Program-made: the position numbers and the translations under genes
Notes under the pieces: generated by a model
What the model was told of the DNA's origin: nothing
The model's input: only the letters and a program-made list of their open reading frames with translations
Database searches by the model: none
Origin: Guptibacillus algicola
GTDB taxonomy: Bacteria; Bacillota; Bacilli; Bacillales; Guptibacillaceae
Reading direction: 5' to 3'
NCBI RefSeq assembly: GCF_020171805.1
Contig: NZ_JAIVAF010000004.1
Span: 62,001-126,000 of the forward strand
DNA length: 64,000 nt
Shown here: piece by piece, positions 51,006-60,174 of the stretch
How positions within the stretch are numbered: the first letter of the stretch is position 1
Layout of the letters: each line of letters begins with the position of its first letter

Positions 51006-51698
51006 GTGATTTTTAAGAACATTCATCCATCAAACTACTCAAAAGTATCGATCGCTCTTATACTAGGTGGGTTTATCACGATCGGAACAGCGTTCTTCTT
51101 TTTCTTCTCATTAGCAGAAGATGTTGTTGAGAATGAACAGTTCATGATCGATAAAATGGCAACGCGTCTAATCAGTTCGATCGATAACCCAACATTAAGC
51201 GGGATCATGGGGAAAATAACGGAAGCGGGATCCGTCCCATGGATTGCGACCGGAACCGTTTTAGTCCTCGTTTACTTATTCTTTATGTCAGATAAAAGCA
51301 AATGGTTTTCATTTTTCCTCCTCGTCAATATGCTTGGCATCAGCGGACTTACAAAAGGGTTGAAACTATTATTCGAACGACAAAGACCAGACGTACTCGA
51401 GCAGTTTGACGGTACCGGATTCAGCTTCCCGAGCGGTCACTCGACAGGTGCGATCACCTTTTATGGCTTCCTCTTTTACTTGATTGTGATTAGTAATCTT
51501 AATAAAAGATGGAAGATCATAATCAATACCATTCTCGGCATGCTAACCTTAACGGTCGCACTCAGCCGAATCTTCATCGGTGTTCATTACCTCACTGACA
51601 TATTGGCAGGTCTCACGCTCGGGTTAGCCTGGCTACTGATCTGTATCATGGCACTTGAACTCATGCTGTGGCGTCAACGAAGGCAGAGAAAAGCATAA
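51006..51698 (+). CDS. PAP2-family membrane phosphatase
   Basis: 230 residues from a GTG at 51006 (AAAGGAG nine bases upstream); the frame can be extended to 50943 but without a site. Six helices. The three phosphatase motifs are KGLKLLFERQRPD, SFPSGHSTG and SRIFIGVHYLTDILAG. It may dephosphorylate undecaprenyl-pyrophosphate or phosphatidic acid at the membrane. Ends with its own terminator. Confidence 0.9.
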   Translation: MIFKNIHPSNYSKVSIALILGGFITIGTAFFFFFSLAEDVVENEQFMIDKMATRLISSIDNPTLSGIMGKITEAGSVPWIATGTVLVLVYLFFMSDKSKWFSFFLLVNMLGISGLTKGLKLLFERQRPDVLEQFDGTGFSFPSGHSTGAITFYGFLFYLIVISNLNKRWKIIINTILGMLTLTVALSRIFIGVHYLTDILAGLTLGLAWLLICIMALELMLWRQRRQRKA

Positions 51699-51745
51699 GC
51701 CTGGGGTGATGGCTTTTTATCACCTACTATATGGACACATAAATT

Positions 51746-51782
51746 GAGCCACACTAAGCTTCTTAGTGTGGCTTACTTTTTT
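51746..51782 (+). terminator. terminator between convergent PAP2 and beta-propeller genes
   Basis: Perfect 12-bp stem AGCCACACTAAG/CTTAGTGTGGCT with three-base loop and T tract on the plus strand; the beta-propeller gene ends just beyond on the other strand and may use it too. Confidence 0.88.
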
Positions 51783-52919
51783 CTATGAGTTGAACGGTAC
51801 CGATACTTTCCCAATCGCAATTCCTTGAGGACCATCTCCAACAGAAACATTACCATCAGATGTGTTTGTGGCAACATCAATAATTGTGACATTATCAGTG
51901 CTAAAGTTTGTAACGTAGGATTTTTCCCCGTTAGGTGTAATCGCAACGAAAGTAGGATTTGAGCCAACTCCAACCGTTCCTAGAGCAGTCTCGTTGATTG
52001 GATCAAAAGCTCTAGCATTGTTATTAAATGTATTAACAACATATCCCCTTGTCCCATCTGGAGTTAACGCGACACCTTGAGAACCGTTCCCTGAATTGAT
52101 CGTTCCTACAATTGCATTGGTCGAAGTATTGATTACCACAAGTGAACTCACATTAAATCGTGAGACAAAAGCTCTTTGTCCATCAGGTCTAATGGCAATG
52201 TCTACCGGTCTTCCTCCTACTCCAAAAGTCGTGGTAACTGTATTCGTATTCGTATTGATAACACTTACTGTACTGCTATTATTATTCGCAACGTATAATT
52301 TTTGTCCATCTGGCGTAACAGCTAGTCCAAGCGGTCCACTCTGAACAGTAATGGTATCAATAACAGTGTTTGTATCTGTTCTAATTATAGAAACGGTATT
52401 ACTTTGGTTGTTGGAAACATACACGCGCTTCCCATTTGGTGAAACCGTAACTCCAAATGGACCTGGCCCAACTGGGATATTAGTAATCAGGGAATTGGAG
52501 AACGTATTGATAACCGATACAGTACCGCTTCCTGTATTCGTAACGTACGCTCGTCTTCCATCAGGAGAAAGCGCAACTCCTTGAGGTGTTGATTGAACAG
52601 GTATTGACGCAGTCACAGTGTTCGTTTCTGTATCGAATACTTCTACTTGACCTGTATTCGTGTTAGTAATATAAGCCAAAACCTTCTGAATGGTTAACGT
52701 ACCATTGTTTACAGCATAAATAGAGTCACATGATAAAATAATGATACTCTCATCTACTCTCCTACCTTTAACACACTTCGTCTTCTCATCGTAACTGATA
52801 AAAAAGAATCCGATCGGATCTGATGCCCCTTTTACGATTACATTTACAGGGGTGCCTGTCTCAATACATTTAAAAACATCACAAATACATGAGCCTTTAT
52901 TATGGAATGGGTGATTCAT
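51783..52919 (-). CDS. YVTN beta-propeller protein with Cys-rich N-terminal domain
   Basis: 378 residues from the ATG at 52919 (GGAG eight bases upstream). Residues ~75-378 are seven repeats of ~42 residues with the pattern PDGQKLYVANN...VSVINTNTNTV, i.e. a beta-propeller of the YncE/YVTN type. The first ~70 residues hold five cysteines (about 11, 13, 18, 49, 64), start GSCICDVFKC, and recall Cys-rich Bacillus coat or exosporium proteins, but I do not recognise the domain. No signal peptide is seen, so a spore-surface location is a guess. Confidence 0.82.
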   Translation of the reverse strand: MNHPFHNKGSCICDVFKCIETGTPVNVIVKGASDPIGFFFISYDEKTKCVKGRRVDESIIILSCDSIYAVNNGTLTIQKVLAYITNTNTGQVEVFDTETNTVTASIPVQSTPQGVALSPDGRRAYVTNTGSGTVSVINTFSNSLITNIPVGPGPFGVTVSPNGKRVYVSNNQSNTVSIIRTDTNTVIDTITVQSGPLGLAVTPDGQKLYVANNNSSTVSVINTNTNTVTTTFGVGGRPVDIAIRPDGQRAFVSRFNVSSLVVINTSTNAIVGTINSGNGSQGVALTPDGTRGYVVNTFNNNARAFDPINETALGTVGVGSNPTFVAITPNGEKSYVTNFSTDNVTIIDVATNTSDGNVSVGDGPQGIAIGKVSVPFNS

Positions 52920-53072
52920 TCCCACCTCTCCTTTTTAGCATTTATATCAATATATGATAGATTTTTACATACTGTATAGACGCTTGTTTCCTCTATCAAC
53001 TCATGCTAGAAAAGTTCACTCGGAATTGGCTTCTTGCTTTGCATGTTTCGTTTATGCAAACAATAGAACAAA

Positions 53073-53102
53073 GAAAAAGGCACTACTCATTGTAGCGCCT
53101 TT
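53073..53102 (-). terminator. terminator of the siderophore operon
   Basis: 10-bp stem AAGGCACTAC/GTAGCGCCTT with five-base loop and T tract on the minus strand. Confidence 0.85.
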
Positions 53103-53104
53103 CT

Positions 53105-54319
53105 TTACACTTTATTGATTTCGTTATTCATCACAAATACATGCTCAGGATGTGGATGACTGAGGAAGTCATGATGTGAGATCGTCCATCCATACGCACC
53201 GGCATATTCGAACACCATGATGTCACCAGCTCTGAGCCTATCAACGTATTCCTTCCGAACAAGAACATCGTTTGGTGTACAGAGTTCACCCGCTACCGTC
53301 ACTTCTGTGTTAAGAATCCCTGGACGTTCAAACGGGTAACGCCATTCTTCAACTGAATGGATTCTGAACGGATGGCTCATCTTCCATGCTGCTGGTAAGC
53401 GCAAGTGATGCGAGCCGCCGCGAAGGACCGCAAAGTGTTCACCGTGATTCGATTTAACATCGAGAACTTCAGAAACGTACGAGCCACATCCTGCCGTCAT
53501 GTATCGTCCGATTTCTAAAAACAGTGTGAGATTTTTATTGTTGTATTTAGCTTGAAACGTTGATAGTCCTTTAGCGAGCATATCCCAATCGAATGGGTTA
53601 CTCGTATCCCAATAGTTAATCCCGATTCCACCACCAATATCGATAATCGGAGCTTCGAGATCATAGTGCTCTCGCCATGCTAGTGCCTTTTCAATCACCA
53701 TCTCAACAAAACGAAGGTGAGCGTCAGCATCTAAGTTATTCGACATCGCATGAAAATGGAATCCTTTTATCTCGATTTGCTCGTACGTGAGAGCTTTCAC
53801 GATTACGTCAGGGATATCCCGCTCATCGATTCCAAACTGAGTTGGCACCCCTGACATACGAATGTGACTATCAGACACGTTCGTACTCAAGTTTACGCGA
53901 AGAAGGACGGGGATTTTCACCTGTGCCTGCTCGGCTAAATAAGCCATTCGGTTCAATTCATGCACGCTTTCAACGTTAAGATAATCAACATTTCGCTCCA
54001 TCGCTTCAATGATCTCATGATCTTTTTTACCAGGTCCCCCAAACAGCATTGGCTTTTCTGATAACTCGTCGACTTTATTGATCTCACCGATCGATGCCAC
54101 TTCAAACCCATCCACGATCGGTTCTAACGTTTGGAGTATTTGTTCAGCAGGATTTGCTTTTACTGCATAGTACAATTCACAAAAATCCGGCAGGCTATTT
54201 TTTATCGTTTGCGCATGCTGCTTTAAGTGATCAAGGTCATACACGTACGCACAAACTGGCTCACTTTCGTTATTCTGCTCAAGGTATGTTTCTACTGCGC
54301 TTTTATTGATTGTAATCAT
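53105..54319 (-). CDS. PLP-dependent decarboxylase of the siderophore operon (fold type III)
   Basis: 404 residues. The PLP lysine is in YYAVKANPAEQI, the phosphate-binding glycines in DIGGGIGINY, and GELCTPNDVL holds the cysteine of the partner active site; EYAGAYGWT follows. This is the alanine-racemase/ornithine-diaminopimelate decarboxylase fold. Its location after two NIS synthetases and an exporter matches SbnH (staphyloferrin B) and PvsE (vibrioferrin), which decarboxylate an amino acid or a citryl-amino acid. Last gene of the operon. Confidence 0.88.
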   Translation of the reverse strand: MITINKSAVETYLEQNNESEPVCAYVYDLDHLKQHAQTIKNSLPDFCELYYAVKANPAEQILQTLEPIVDGFEVASIGEINKVDELSEKPMLFGGPGKKDHEIIEAMERNVDYLNVESVHELNRMAYLAEQAQVKIPVLLRVNLSTNVSDSHIRMSGVPTQFGIDERDIPDVIVKALTYEQIEIKGFHFHAMSNNLDADAHLRFVEMVIEKALAWREHYDLEAPIIDIGGGIGINYWDTSNPFDWDMLAKGLSTFQAKYNNKNLTLFLEIGRYMTAGCGSYVSEVLDVKSNHGEHFAVLRGGSHHLRLPAAWKMSHPFRIHSVEEWRYPFERPGILNTEVTVAGELCTPNDVLVRKEYVDRLRAGDIMVFEYAGAYGWTISHHDFLSHPHPEHVFVMNNEINKV

Positions 54320-54334
54320 GGTATTCCCTCCAAC

Positions 54335-55558
54335 TTATGTATGCCATAGATCCGGACGTTTCCAGACAATAAGAAGCGTCGTAAAGAAACAGCCGAAACC
54401 CATGAACAACCCTGCAGCAAGCGCCCCAAATTGGGCAGCTATTGCGCCAATCAGTAATGCCCCTAACGGAATGTATGCACGATCCATAAGCGCAATGCCT
54501 AACACTCTTCCACGTAATGCATGTGTCACTTGCATTTGCAGGGTGATTCTGCTTGTTGTTCGATACAATTGACTTGTGAAACCAACGCTCAACATAAGTA
54601 AGAGCGATACGAGATAATTACCGTTAAACAGAATAAAGAATCCAAGAAACAGTCCAAAACCGAGCGCAGATAGGACGAGCACTTTTCCTTGCTGTCGTGG
54701 CTGCTTCATCGACAATACGAGTGTAGCAAGGATTGCCCCGATGGAAGATACCGATAGCAAGAGCCCAAATCCATCTGGACCCATTCCCATCAAATCTTCT
54801 GCAAACAAGGGTAACATCGTCGTATACGGAAACCCAAAAATCATCGGTGCAATCGCGATCAGTAAGATCGATACAATCATATGGTTCTCTTTTATATACT
54901 GAAACGTTTCTTTCAAATCTTCTTTATTATTCCCTTTCATCTGATCGAAATCGTTCTTTTCAGACGTAAGCTGAATGCTCGGTAAGATAAACAGCATTGC
55001 AGAAGTTCCCGCTGCCATGATAAGAAAGAGCATCGCAGGACTCACTTTGAGAAGCAATACACCTGCAAGTGCGGGACCAACCATCCTTGCCAGATTGATG
55101 ACCATCGTTTGAATTGAAATCGCACTAGGTAAGCGCATGTTAACCACAATGGATGATAGAAACGCATTTCTTACCGGCACTTCAATCGTCATAAAGAGCG
55201 ATCGTATAAATACGGCTACATAAATCCAATACACGGCGTAATTTTGAAACACGAGGTAAGCGAGCACGATTGTACCGATTAACATCCCCGAATAGCTCCA
55301 AGCTAGAACTTTCTTACGATCATAACGATCAGCAAGCACCCCTGCATGAAGACTGAAAAAGAGGATCGGCAGTAATCTGCAAGCATTCAAAATCCCTAGT
55401 GCCATCGGTGATCCAGTCAATTCATACACAAGCCAGTTTAATACCGTCAAATCCATCCAATCTGACGTTCGAACAACAAAGCTGCTATATAGAAATTTTC
55501 TAAATGAACGTGACGTTAGTGCAGATTGCTCGTTGAACCCTCTTTTTAGCTTACCCAT
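54335..55558 (-). CDS. MFS transporter, probable siderophore exporter
   Basis: 407 residues from the ATG at 55558, overlapping the second synthetase by eight bases. Twelve helices; the N-terminal half has an MFS motif in LHAGVLADRYDRKKVL. Equivalent exporters (SfaA, SbnD, PvsC) are found in known NIS operons. It should release the finished siderophore from the cell. Confidence 0.85.
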   Translation of the reverse strand: MGKLKRGFNEQSALTSRSFRKFLYSSFVVRTSDWMDLTVLNWLVYELTGSPMALGILNACRLLPILFFSLHAGVLADRYDRKKVLAWSYSGMLIGTIVLAYLVFQNYAVYWIYVAVFIRSLFMTIEVPVRNAFLSSIVVNMRLPSAISIQTMVINLARMVGPALAGVLLLKVSPAMLFLIMAAGTSAMLFILPSIQLTSEKNDFDQMKGNNKEDLKETFQYIKENHMIVSILLIAIAPMIFGFPYTTMLPLFAEDLMGMGPDGFGLLLSVSSIGAILATLVLSMKQPRQQGKVLVLSALGFGLFLGFFILFNGNYLVSLLLMLSVGFTSQLYRTTSRITLQMQVTHALRGRVLGIALMDRAYIPLGALLIGAIAAQFGALAAGLFMGFGCFFTTLLIVWKRPDLWHT

Positions 55559-57548
55559 TATCCTCAACCAGATGAGCTAGTGGGTTTGAAACCTCACAGT
55601 ACGAATCACCTTTTTTACTCGATAGTCTCATTTTCGTGAGGGATTTATGCATAACCGTTGATTGGTACATAAAGCTTCTGTCTAACGATACGTTCTCTTC
55701 GCTGTCAGCTGACAATACGTCGAATGTATGATCACATACTTTCTTCACACGCTTCCAGAATGCTTCTTCACTTATTCCGGAATATTGAACAAGCTGCTTG
55801 ATTACTTCACCGAGATGGTTTTGGAACACCGTGTAATACAATTTGTTATGCATATCTGACACATTGTCTGTTACCGAAACCGATCCAGGGGTGAATGATA
55901 CCGCAATCCCTTGTTGGTCAAGACGTGCTTGGTAAATACGTGATCCTCCCCAGTCTCTGAAAAAGAAGCGTGAAAGCCTGCCATTCTTAAAAACAGGAAT
56001 GCTATTTTGCAGGTGACCTTCAAGTGCGATGCCATACTTCACCATAAGCGTCAGGTATCCTGGAAGGACCTTCCCAATATACTCATCGAAGAATGGAAAA
56101 GCGGCATGACTCTTCGTTAAGTTATTGGCCTTCGCGAATTGATTTACAAGTTCAGCAAGAATCGTCTGATCACTTAGTGGCGAACGAGAATATAGAGCTG
56201 GCCCTGCAATAGCCACTTCGCCTTCTGTAAGCTTTCCGTCGATACTTTCTCGCAGCAGCATCGTTAAGTTACGACTTTTTAATTCTTCGTCTGATTTAAA
56301 CGCCATCCCCGCTATTTCATTCAAAGGGACAAAGTCCTTAAGCTGCTGTTCTTGTTTCATAATTTTAGTCATCATGTTCGTGAAAAGCGTTGAATTCATC
56401 GCAGTCTGTGTTGAAATCGAACGAACGGTAGAAGTCATTTGACTGTTGACCGCAAGTTTTAATGAAGGTGCCATTTTGTTCTTCGCATAGACGGTTCTGA
56501 AAGAGGAAGTAGCCTGTGCCTCAAGCGTTACACCCTCGATTAAGATGACAGTCCCTTCGCTAAGTTCTTTTTCGTACACAACAGGAATCGCATGTTCGTA
56601 TTGCCACTCATGAACAGGAATAACATCATACTTGTTAGGATCTAATCCTTTTTGCTCAAGCTCTGCACAACAAAGCTCCCATTCCTCTTGATAATGTTCT
56701 TCAAGCATCCTTTTCACTTTAGCAGTCGTGACAACATGCTCACGGTCAACGGCTACAAAGCGAACGCCAAATGATTGGTGAAACTCTGGAGAGAAGCGAA
56801 ACACATCACTCTGTGATAAACCGATCTTCGTCTTTGCTCCTGGGTGCAAATGATGTCCTTCTATGATGAGCTGTTCAAAGAATAATGAAGAAGAAACGTT
56901 TCCACTCATTTTGTCAAGGTAATCAAGTGTTGAAGTCGCTTGAAGTTCCTTCGCATCATCCTGAATTTCTTTCCTCCAAAGATTATCGAACATATAAGCT
57001 AATGCGAGATTCGCCGTCCCGTTATCGAGTTCAGTGATGAACAATTCAACCTGCTCTCCTGGTTCAAACAAGAGTTGAATAAGTTCAGAGGCTACCTTGA
57101 TTTCAGAAACCCCGTTATCATCGATGAAAAGAATATTATCCGTCGTTTCAATTCGCTGAAACGCATATTGATGCTTAATCGGAAAAATCAGTACGCCCTT
57201 TTTCACCTGAACAACTTTATACGTCAGCTCTTCTCGGATCAATGTCTTTTGAAGATGAGAATAAAATGCTTTTGATAACTCGTTTTTCTTTTCACTTTTC
57301 ACCACAAAGACGGAGCCGACTTTCTTTAAGTCGATCGCTTCCTTATAAAGATCGTTAATATTCTCCCTTAAGATCGACGAAGCCAATTTATGAAGGATTC
57401 CTTTTCGACCCTTTTCTAGATTTGCTATAAAATAATTAAGGTACGACGGCATTTGTTTCATAATAAATCGCATGCAATCTACTTCAGCTTCAAGCATGAA
57501 TCCTTTACTAACATCATGATTTGGTCTCTTGATCATTTGTATTGTCAT
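55551..57548 (-). CDS. second IucA/IucC-family NIS siderophore synthetase
   Basis: 665 residues. IIEGHHLHPGAKTKIG, PVHEWQYEHAIPVVY, LAVNSQMTSTVRSIST and the C-terminal FhuF-like EGHLQNSIPVFKNG...FFRDWGG segments are those of NIS synthetases. They adenylate a carboxyl group of citrate or a citryl intermediate and join it to an amine or alcohol. Coupled to the first synthetase by ATGA overlap. It is the more divergent of the two. Confidence 0.92.
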   Translation of the reverse strand: MTIQMIKRPNHDVSKGFMLEAEVDCMRFIMKQMPSYLNYFIANLEKGRKGILHKLASSILRENINDLYKEAIDLKKVGSVFVVKSEKKNELSKAFYSHLQKTLIREELTYKVVQVKKGVLIFPIKHQYAFQRIETTDNILFIDDNGVSEIKVASELIQLLFEPGEQVELFITELDNGTANLALAYMFDNLWRKEIQDDAKELQATSTLDYLDKMSGNVSSSLFFEQLIIEGHHLHPGAKTKIGLSQSDVFRFSPEFHQSFGVRFVAVDREHVVTTAKVKRMLEEHYQEEWELCCAELEQKGLDPNKYDVIPVHEWQYEHAIPVVYEKELSEGTVILIEGVTLEAQATSSFRTVYAKNKMAPSLKLAVNSQMTSTVRSISTQTAMNSTLFTNMMTKIMKQEQQLKDFVPLNEIAGMAFKSDEELKSRNLTMLLRESIDGKLTEGEVAIAGPALYSRSPLSDQTILAELVNQFAKANNLTKSHAAFPFFDEYIGKVLPGYLTLMVKYGIALEGHLQNSIPVFKNGRLSRFFFRDWGGSRIYQARLDQQGIAVSFTPGSVSVTDNVSDMHNKLYYTVFQNHLGEVIKQLVQYSGISEEAFWKRVKKVCDHTFDVLSADSEENVSLDRSFMYQSTVMHKSLTKMRLSSKKGDSYCEVSNPLAHLVEDNG

Positions 57549-59482
57549 TTCTCAAACACCTCATTGTGTAAAGGATTAACGATACCTACATACATATTCT
57601 CTGTGTACTTGTCTGTAAGTCGCATTTTCACGAGTGCTTTCATACTCGACAACTTTGTTTTCAGTAGTGCTTGATCGTGTTCTAACACGTTAGAGTCTTT
57701 TCGCAAATCCTCGTAGACATTCCGAACGACTTCCCGCACAGGGTTCCAAAGACGCCCTTCATCAAGTTCAAGTCTACGCGAAAGTGCGATGTTCATTTCG
57801 CCGAGATGGTTATGGATGATCGCATGGAAAAAGATATCGTGTAGCTCTTCAGGCTTTGTCGTGAGTAAGTTCGTGCTGTTATCAAGATCATCTAATTCTA
57901 CAAACTTTGTGAGACGTTCTGTAATAATGCGAATTCCTCCATTATCACGAAGAATCACGCGCTCAGGTAACCCATGCTTAATCACGACCACACTGTTCTG
58001 AAGATGCGCTTCAAGACTGATGCCGTATTTAACAATCAGGCTCATGATTCCAGGAAGTAGCACTTCATTGTAACGCTTCATGAATCCTTCAGCAGCAACT
58101 TGGACAGACTCGATCTTCATCTTTTCTTTGTAATTCTCTACGAGTTCTTCAAGAATCAACTTTCCTGATACAGGTGATTCTGCGATAAGCGCAGCTGCCG
58201 GTATCGCAATTTCATCCTTACCGAGAGCTGACTCAGGATTTTCACGAATAATCGCAGCCAAATTCTTTTGAAGAAAATGTCGTTCATCACCTTTTGCGTT
58301 CGAAGGTTCAAAATGAATTCCAGCATCTTCTCCCATAAAACGTAGCGTTTTTGAAATAAACGGATCACGTGCTTCAATGGTCTTAAGCACCGAAGAGATC
58401 ACCGGTCCGTTATGTGTGGAAGCGGCAGAGACAGTGCGAACCGCACTTGTCATCTGCACATTGATCGCTGTTTTAATGTGATGCTTCGTCCGATCCACCG
58501 GAGCTAGGGAACGAAACGAGACGAGTGCCGCAGTCTTAATCTTGCTATTCAATGGAAAAATGACATCATCTTCGATCAGGTCCTTGTAGTGTTTTGTGAT
58601 CGTGTGCTCGAATTGCCATGGGTGAACTGGGATCAGCTCATAATCCGTTGGTTCGACTCCTTTTTCTCCCGCAATTGAATGTAAATCGTCCACAAGCTCT
58701 GGGTACTCTTCCATCAAAATCTGTGTCGCACTACTTCCCATATTCGTCAGTCGACAGTACTTCTTATGAATGGCAACCGGTATCACATCCGGTTGTCCTC
58801 CCCACTCTGGGGCATAAAGGGATACATCCATTGGTGAAAGCCCTAGTCGTGTTCGCGAGCAAGGATGAATCGTATGACCTTGAATAACCCACTGCTCAAA
58901 GAATGTGAGTGGACTGAAGATTGAATCTACCTTCTTACGATCTGCATATGAAAACGAATCTTTGGTTTTCATTTGATCAGCTTCTTCTTGCACAAAGTGC
59001 TTTCGCTGTTCAGCAGCAGTAAGTGCTAAACCATAGTTTAACGCACTATTCGTGATCTCATCACAAAACTGTTCCAGGTTATCGCTAACGATCTCAGCAC
59101 CACTGTTCGTTAGAATCGAAAGCAAGTGATCGGCGTTCTTGATTATATGGTTCTGCCCGTTCTTATCACGATGCAAAATGTCTCCATCAATATCAATTTG
59201 ACCTAGTGTGTATTGCTTGTTTACATTTACGTAAACCTGTTCCTTTTTCGATAAGTGAATACAAGCTGTTATACCATTTGACTCAAGATCCTTACTCCAA
59301 TCGATTGGGAGGATCATTTCACGTAAGATCCCCTGAATCAATTGATGAAGAATTGTTTTCCGTGCAACAGCGAGGTTCTCACTGAACTTTCCTATGAGAG
59401 ATTCGTAATTATTTTTCATATGTTGAAACACTTGGATTTCATAGTTATTCTCTATATCGTTCTCACTCAGTGTGGACTTCAA
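57545..59482 (-). CDS. first IucA/IucC-family NIS siderophore synthetase
   Basis: 645 residues, TTG start with AGGAGG eight bases upstream. VIQGHTIHPCSRTRLGLSP, PVHPWQFEHT, AINVQMTSAVRTVSA and EAHLQNSVVVIKHG...ILRDNGG are the conserved adenylation and C-terminal parts. It probably makes the first amide between citrate and an amine building block. Two Fur-type boxes lie upstream, so iron should repress the whole operon. Confidence 0.93.
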   Translation of the reverse strand: MKSTLSENDIENNYEIQVFQHMKNNYESLIGKFSENLAVARKTILHQLIQGILREMILPIDWSKDLESNGITACIHLSKKEQVYVNVNKQYTLGQIDIDGDILHRDKNGQNHIIKNADHLLSILTNSGAEIVSDNLEQFCDEITNSALNYGLALTAAEQRKHFVQEEADQMKTKDSFSYADRKKVDSIFSPLTFFEQWVIQGHTIHPCSRTRLGLSPMDVSLYAPEWGGQPDVIPVAIHKKYCRLTNMGSSATQILMEEYPELVDDLHSIAGEKGVEPTDYELIPVHPWQFEHTITKHYKDLIEDDVIFPLNSKIKTAALVSFRSLAPVDRTKHHIKTAINVQMTSAVRTVSAASTHNGPVISSVLKTIEARDPFISKTLRFMGEDAGIHFEPSNAKGDERHFLQKNLAAIIRENPESALGKDEIAIPAAALIAESPVSGKLILEELVENYKEKMKIESVQVAAEGFMKRYNEVLLPGIMSLIVKYGISLEAHLQNSVVVIKHGLPERVILRDNGGIRIITERLTKFVELDDLDNSTNLLTTKPEELHDIFFHAIIHNHLGEMNIALSRRLELDEGRLWNPVREVVRNVYEDLRKDSNVLEHDQALLKTKLSSMKALVKMRLTDKYTENMYVGIVNPLHNEVFEK

Positions 59483-59518
59483 AAATCATTCCTCCTGTTA
59501 CATACTACATGGTTTATT

Positions 59519-59533
59519 GAAAATCATTATCAG
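59519..59533. promoter_or_regulatory. Fur box 1
   Basis: TGAAAATCATTATCA matches the Bacillus 7-1-7 Fur consensus (TGATAATNATTATCA) at 13 of 14 defined positions. It lies in the leader between promoter and first synthetase start. Confidence 0.85.
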
Positions 59534-59555
59534 TTATCACTTACTTAGATTAATT

Positions 59556-59577
59556 GATATTGATTCTCAATGTCAAC
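59556..59577 (-). promoter_or_regulatory. siderophore operon promoter with Fur box 2
   Basis: TTGACA (59572-59577) is followed by a -10-like TAATCT 18 bases downstream on the minus strand. The 15-mer TGATATTGATTCTCA (59556-59570), two mismatches from the Fur consensus, fills the spacer. Confidence 0.65.
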
Positions 59578-59638
59578 TTCCTTTTTGACAATGTTACTAT
59601 CGTTTTAGTATTCGAGCTCTTTTAATGGGGTTTATTGT

Positions 59639-59803
59639 ATGAAAACAGGGACTATCGACCTTTCTATTATAATCAATGATATGGACGTACAATTCTTAAA
59701 ATCTCAATAAAAAAGAGCCGCTGTTTTGCGACTTCGTCTAAAAAAGGAACTATATGATCTTCGTTCTGCTAAAAAGGAATCTACATCGATTGAAGCGAAA
59801 TGA
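59639..59803 (+). pseudogene. small gene interrupted by an in-frame stop
   Basis: ATG at 59639 (GGGG upstream, TTGACA at 59585) opens MKTGTIDLSIIINDMDVQF... and meets TAA at 59708; the same frame continues for 30 sense codons (RAAVLRLRLKKELYDLRSAKK...) to TGA at 59803. The two halves read like one small helical protein. Probably a decayed gene; I do not recognise the family. Confidence 0.45.
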
Positions 59804-59832
59804 TAACATACAACGATAAATGGAGGTTTCTT

Positions 59833-60159
59833 ATGAATCACTTTTTATATAAGCTTAAACTCATTCCTGAACTCTTAGATGAAAAAAACTGGACTAAAAA
59901 AGAAAACAACATCGTTTCTGAGCATTTCAACGCTCTCCAACAACTTTTAAAAGAAAACACGCTGATCATGGCTGGGAGAACGATGAACGGTGATGAATCA
60001 GCGTTCGGAATCGTCGTGATCCAGACAAACTCTGAAGAAGAAGCAACAGCAATCATGAAAAAAGACCCTGCTGTACGTGAAGGTATCATGACAGCAGAGC
60101 TATTTCCATATCGTGTTGCACTATACAATGATGAATTCAACGTAAACCAGACGTCCTAG
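59833..60159 (+). CDS. YciI-like protein
   Basis: 108 residues from the ATG at 59833 (GGAGG six bases upstream); an earlier ATG at 59800 lacks a site. Ferredoxin-like YCII pattern: NHFLYKLKLIPELLD, EHFNALQQLLKENTLIMAGR, and the histidine/aspartate-bearing segment EEEATAIMKKDPAVREGI. YciI-like proteins are small enzymes or binding proteins of mostly unknown role. The stop codon is inside its terminator hairpin. Confidence 0.82.
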   Translation: MNHFLYKLKLIPELLDEKNWTKKENNIVSEHFNALQQLLKENTLIMAGRTMNGDESAFGIVVIQTNSEEEATAIMKKDPAVREGIMTAELFPYRVALYNDEFNVNQTS

Positions 60160-60174
60160 CGGATGTCTTTTTTT
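60150..60174 (+). terminator. terminator overlapping the YciI stop codon
   Basis: 7-bp stem GACGTCC/GGATGTC, the TAG stop in the loop, then seven Ts on the plus strand. Confidence 0.8.

Noticed and set aside
53105-59482. Assignment as an aerobactin or schizokinen cluster
   Set aside because: No lysine/diaminopropane hydroxylase or N-acetyltransferase gene is in or beside the operon.
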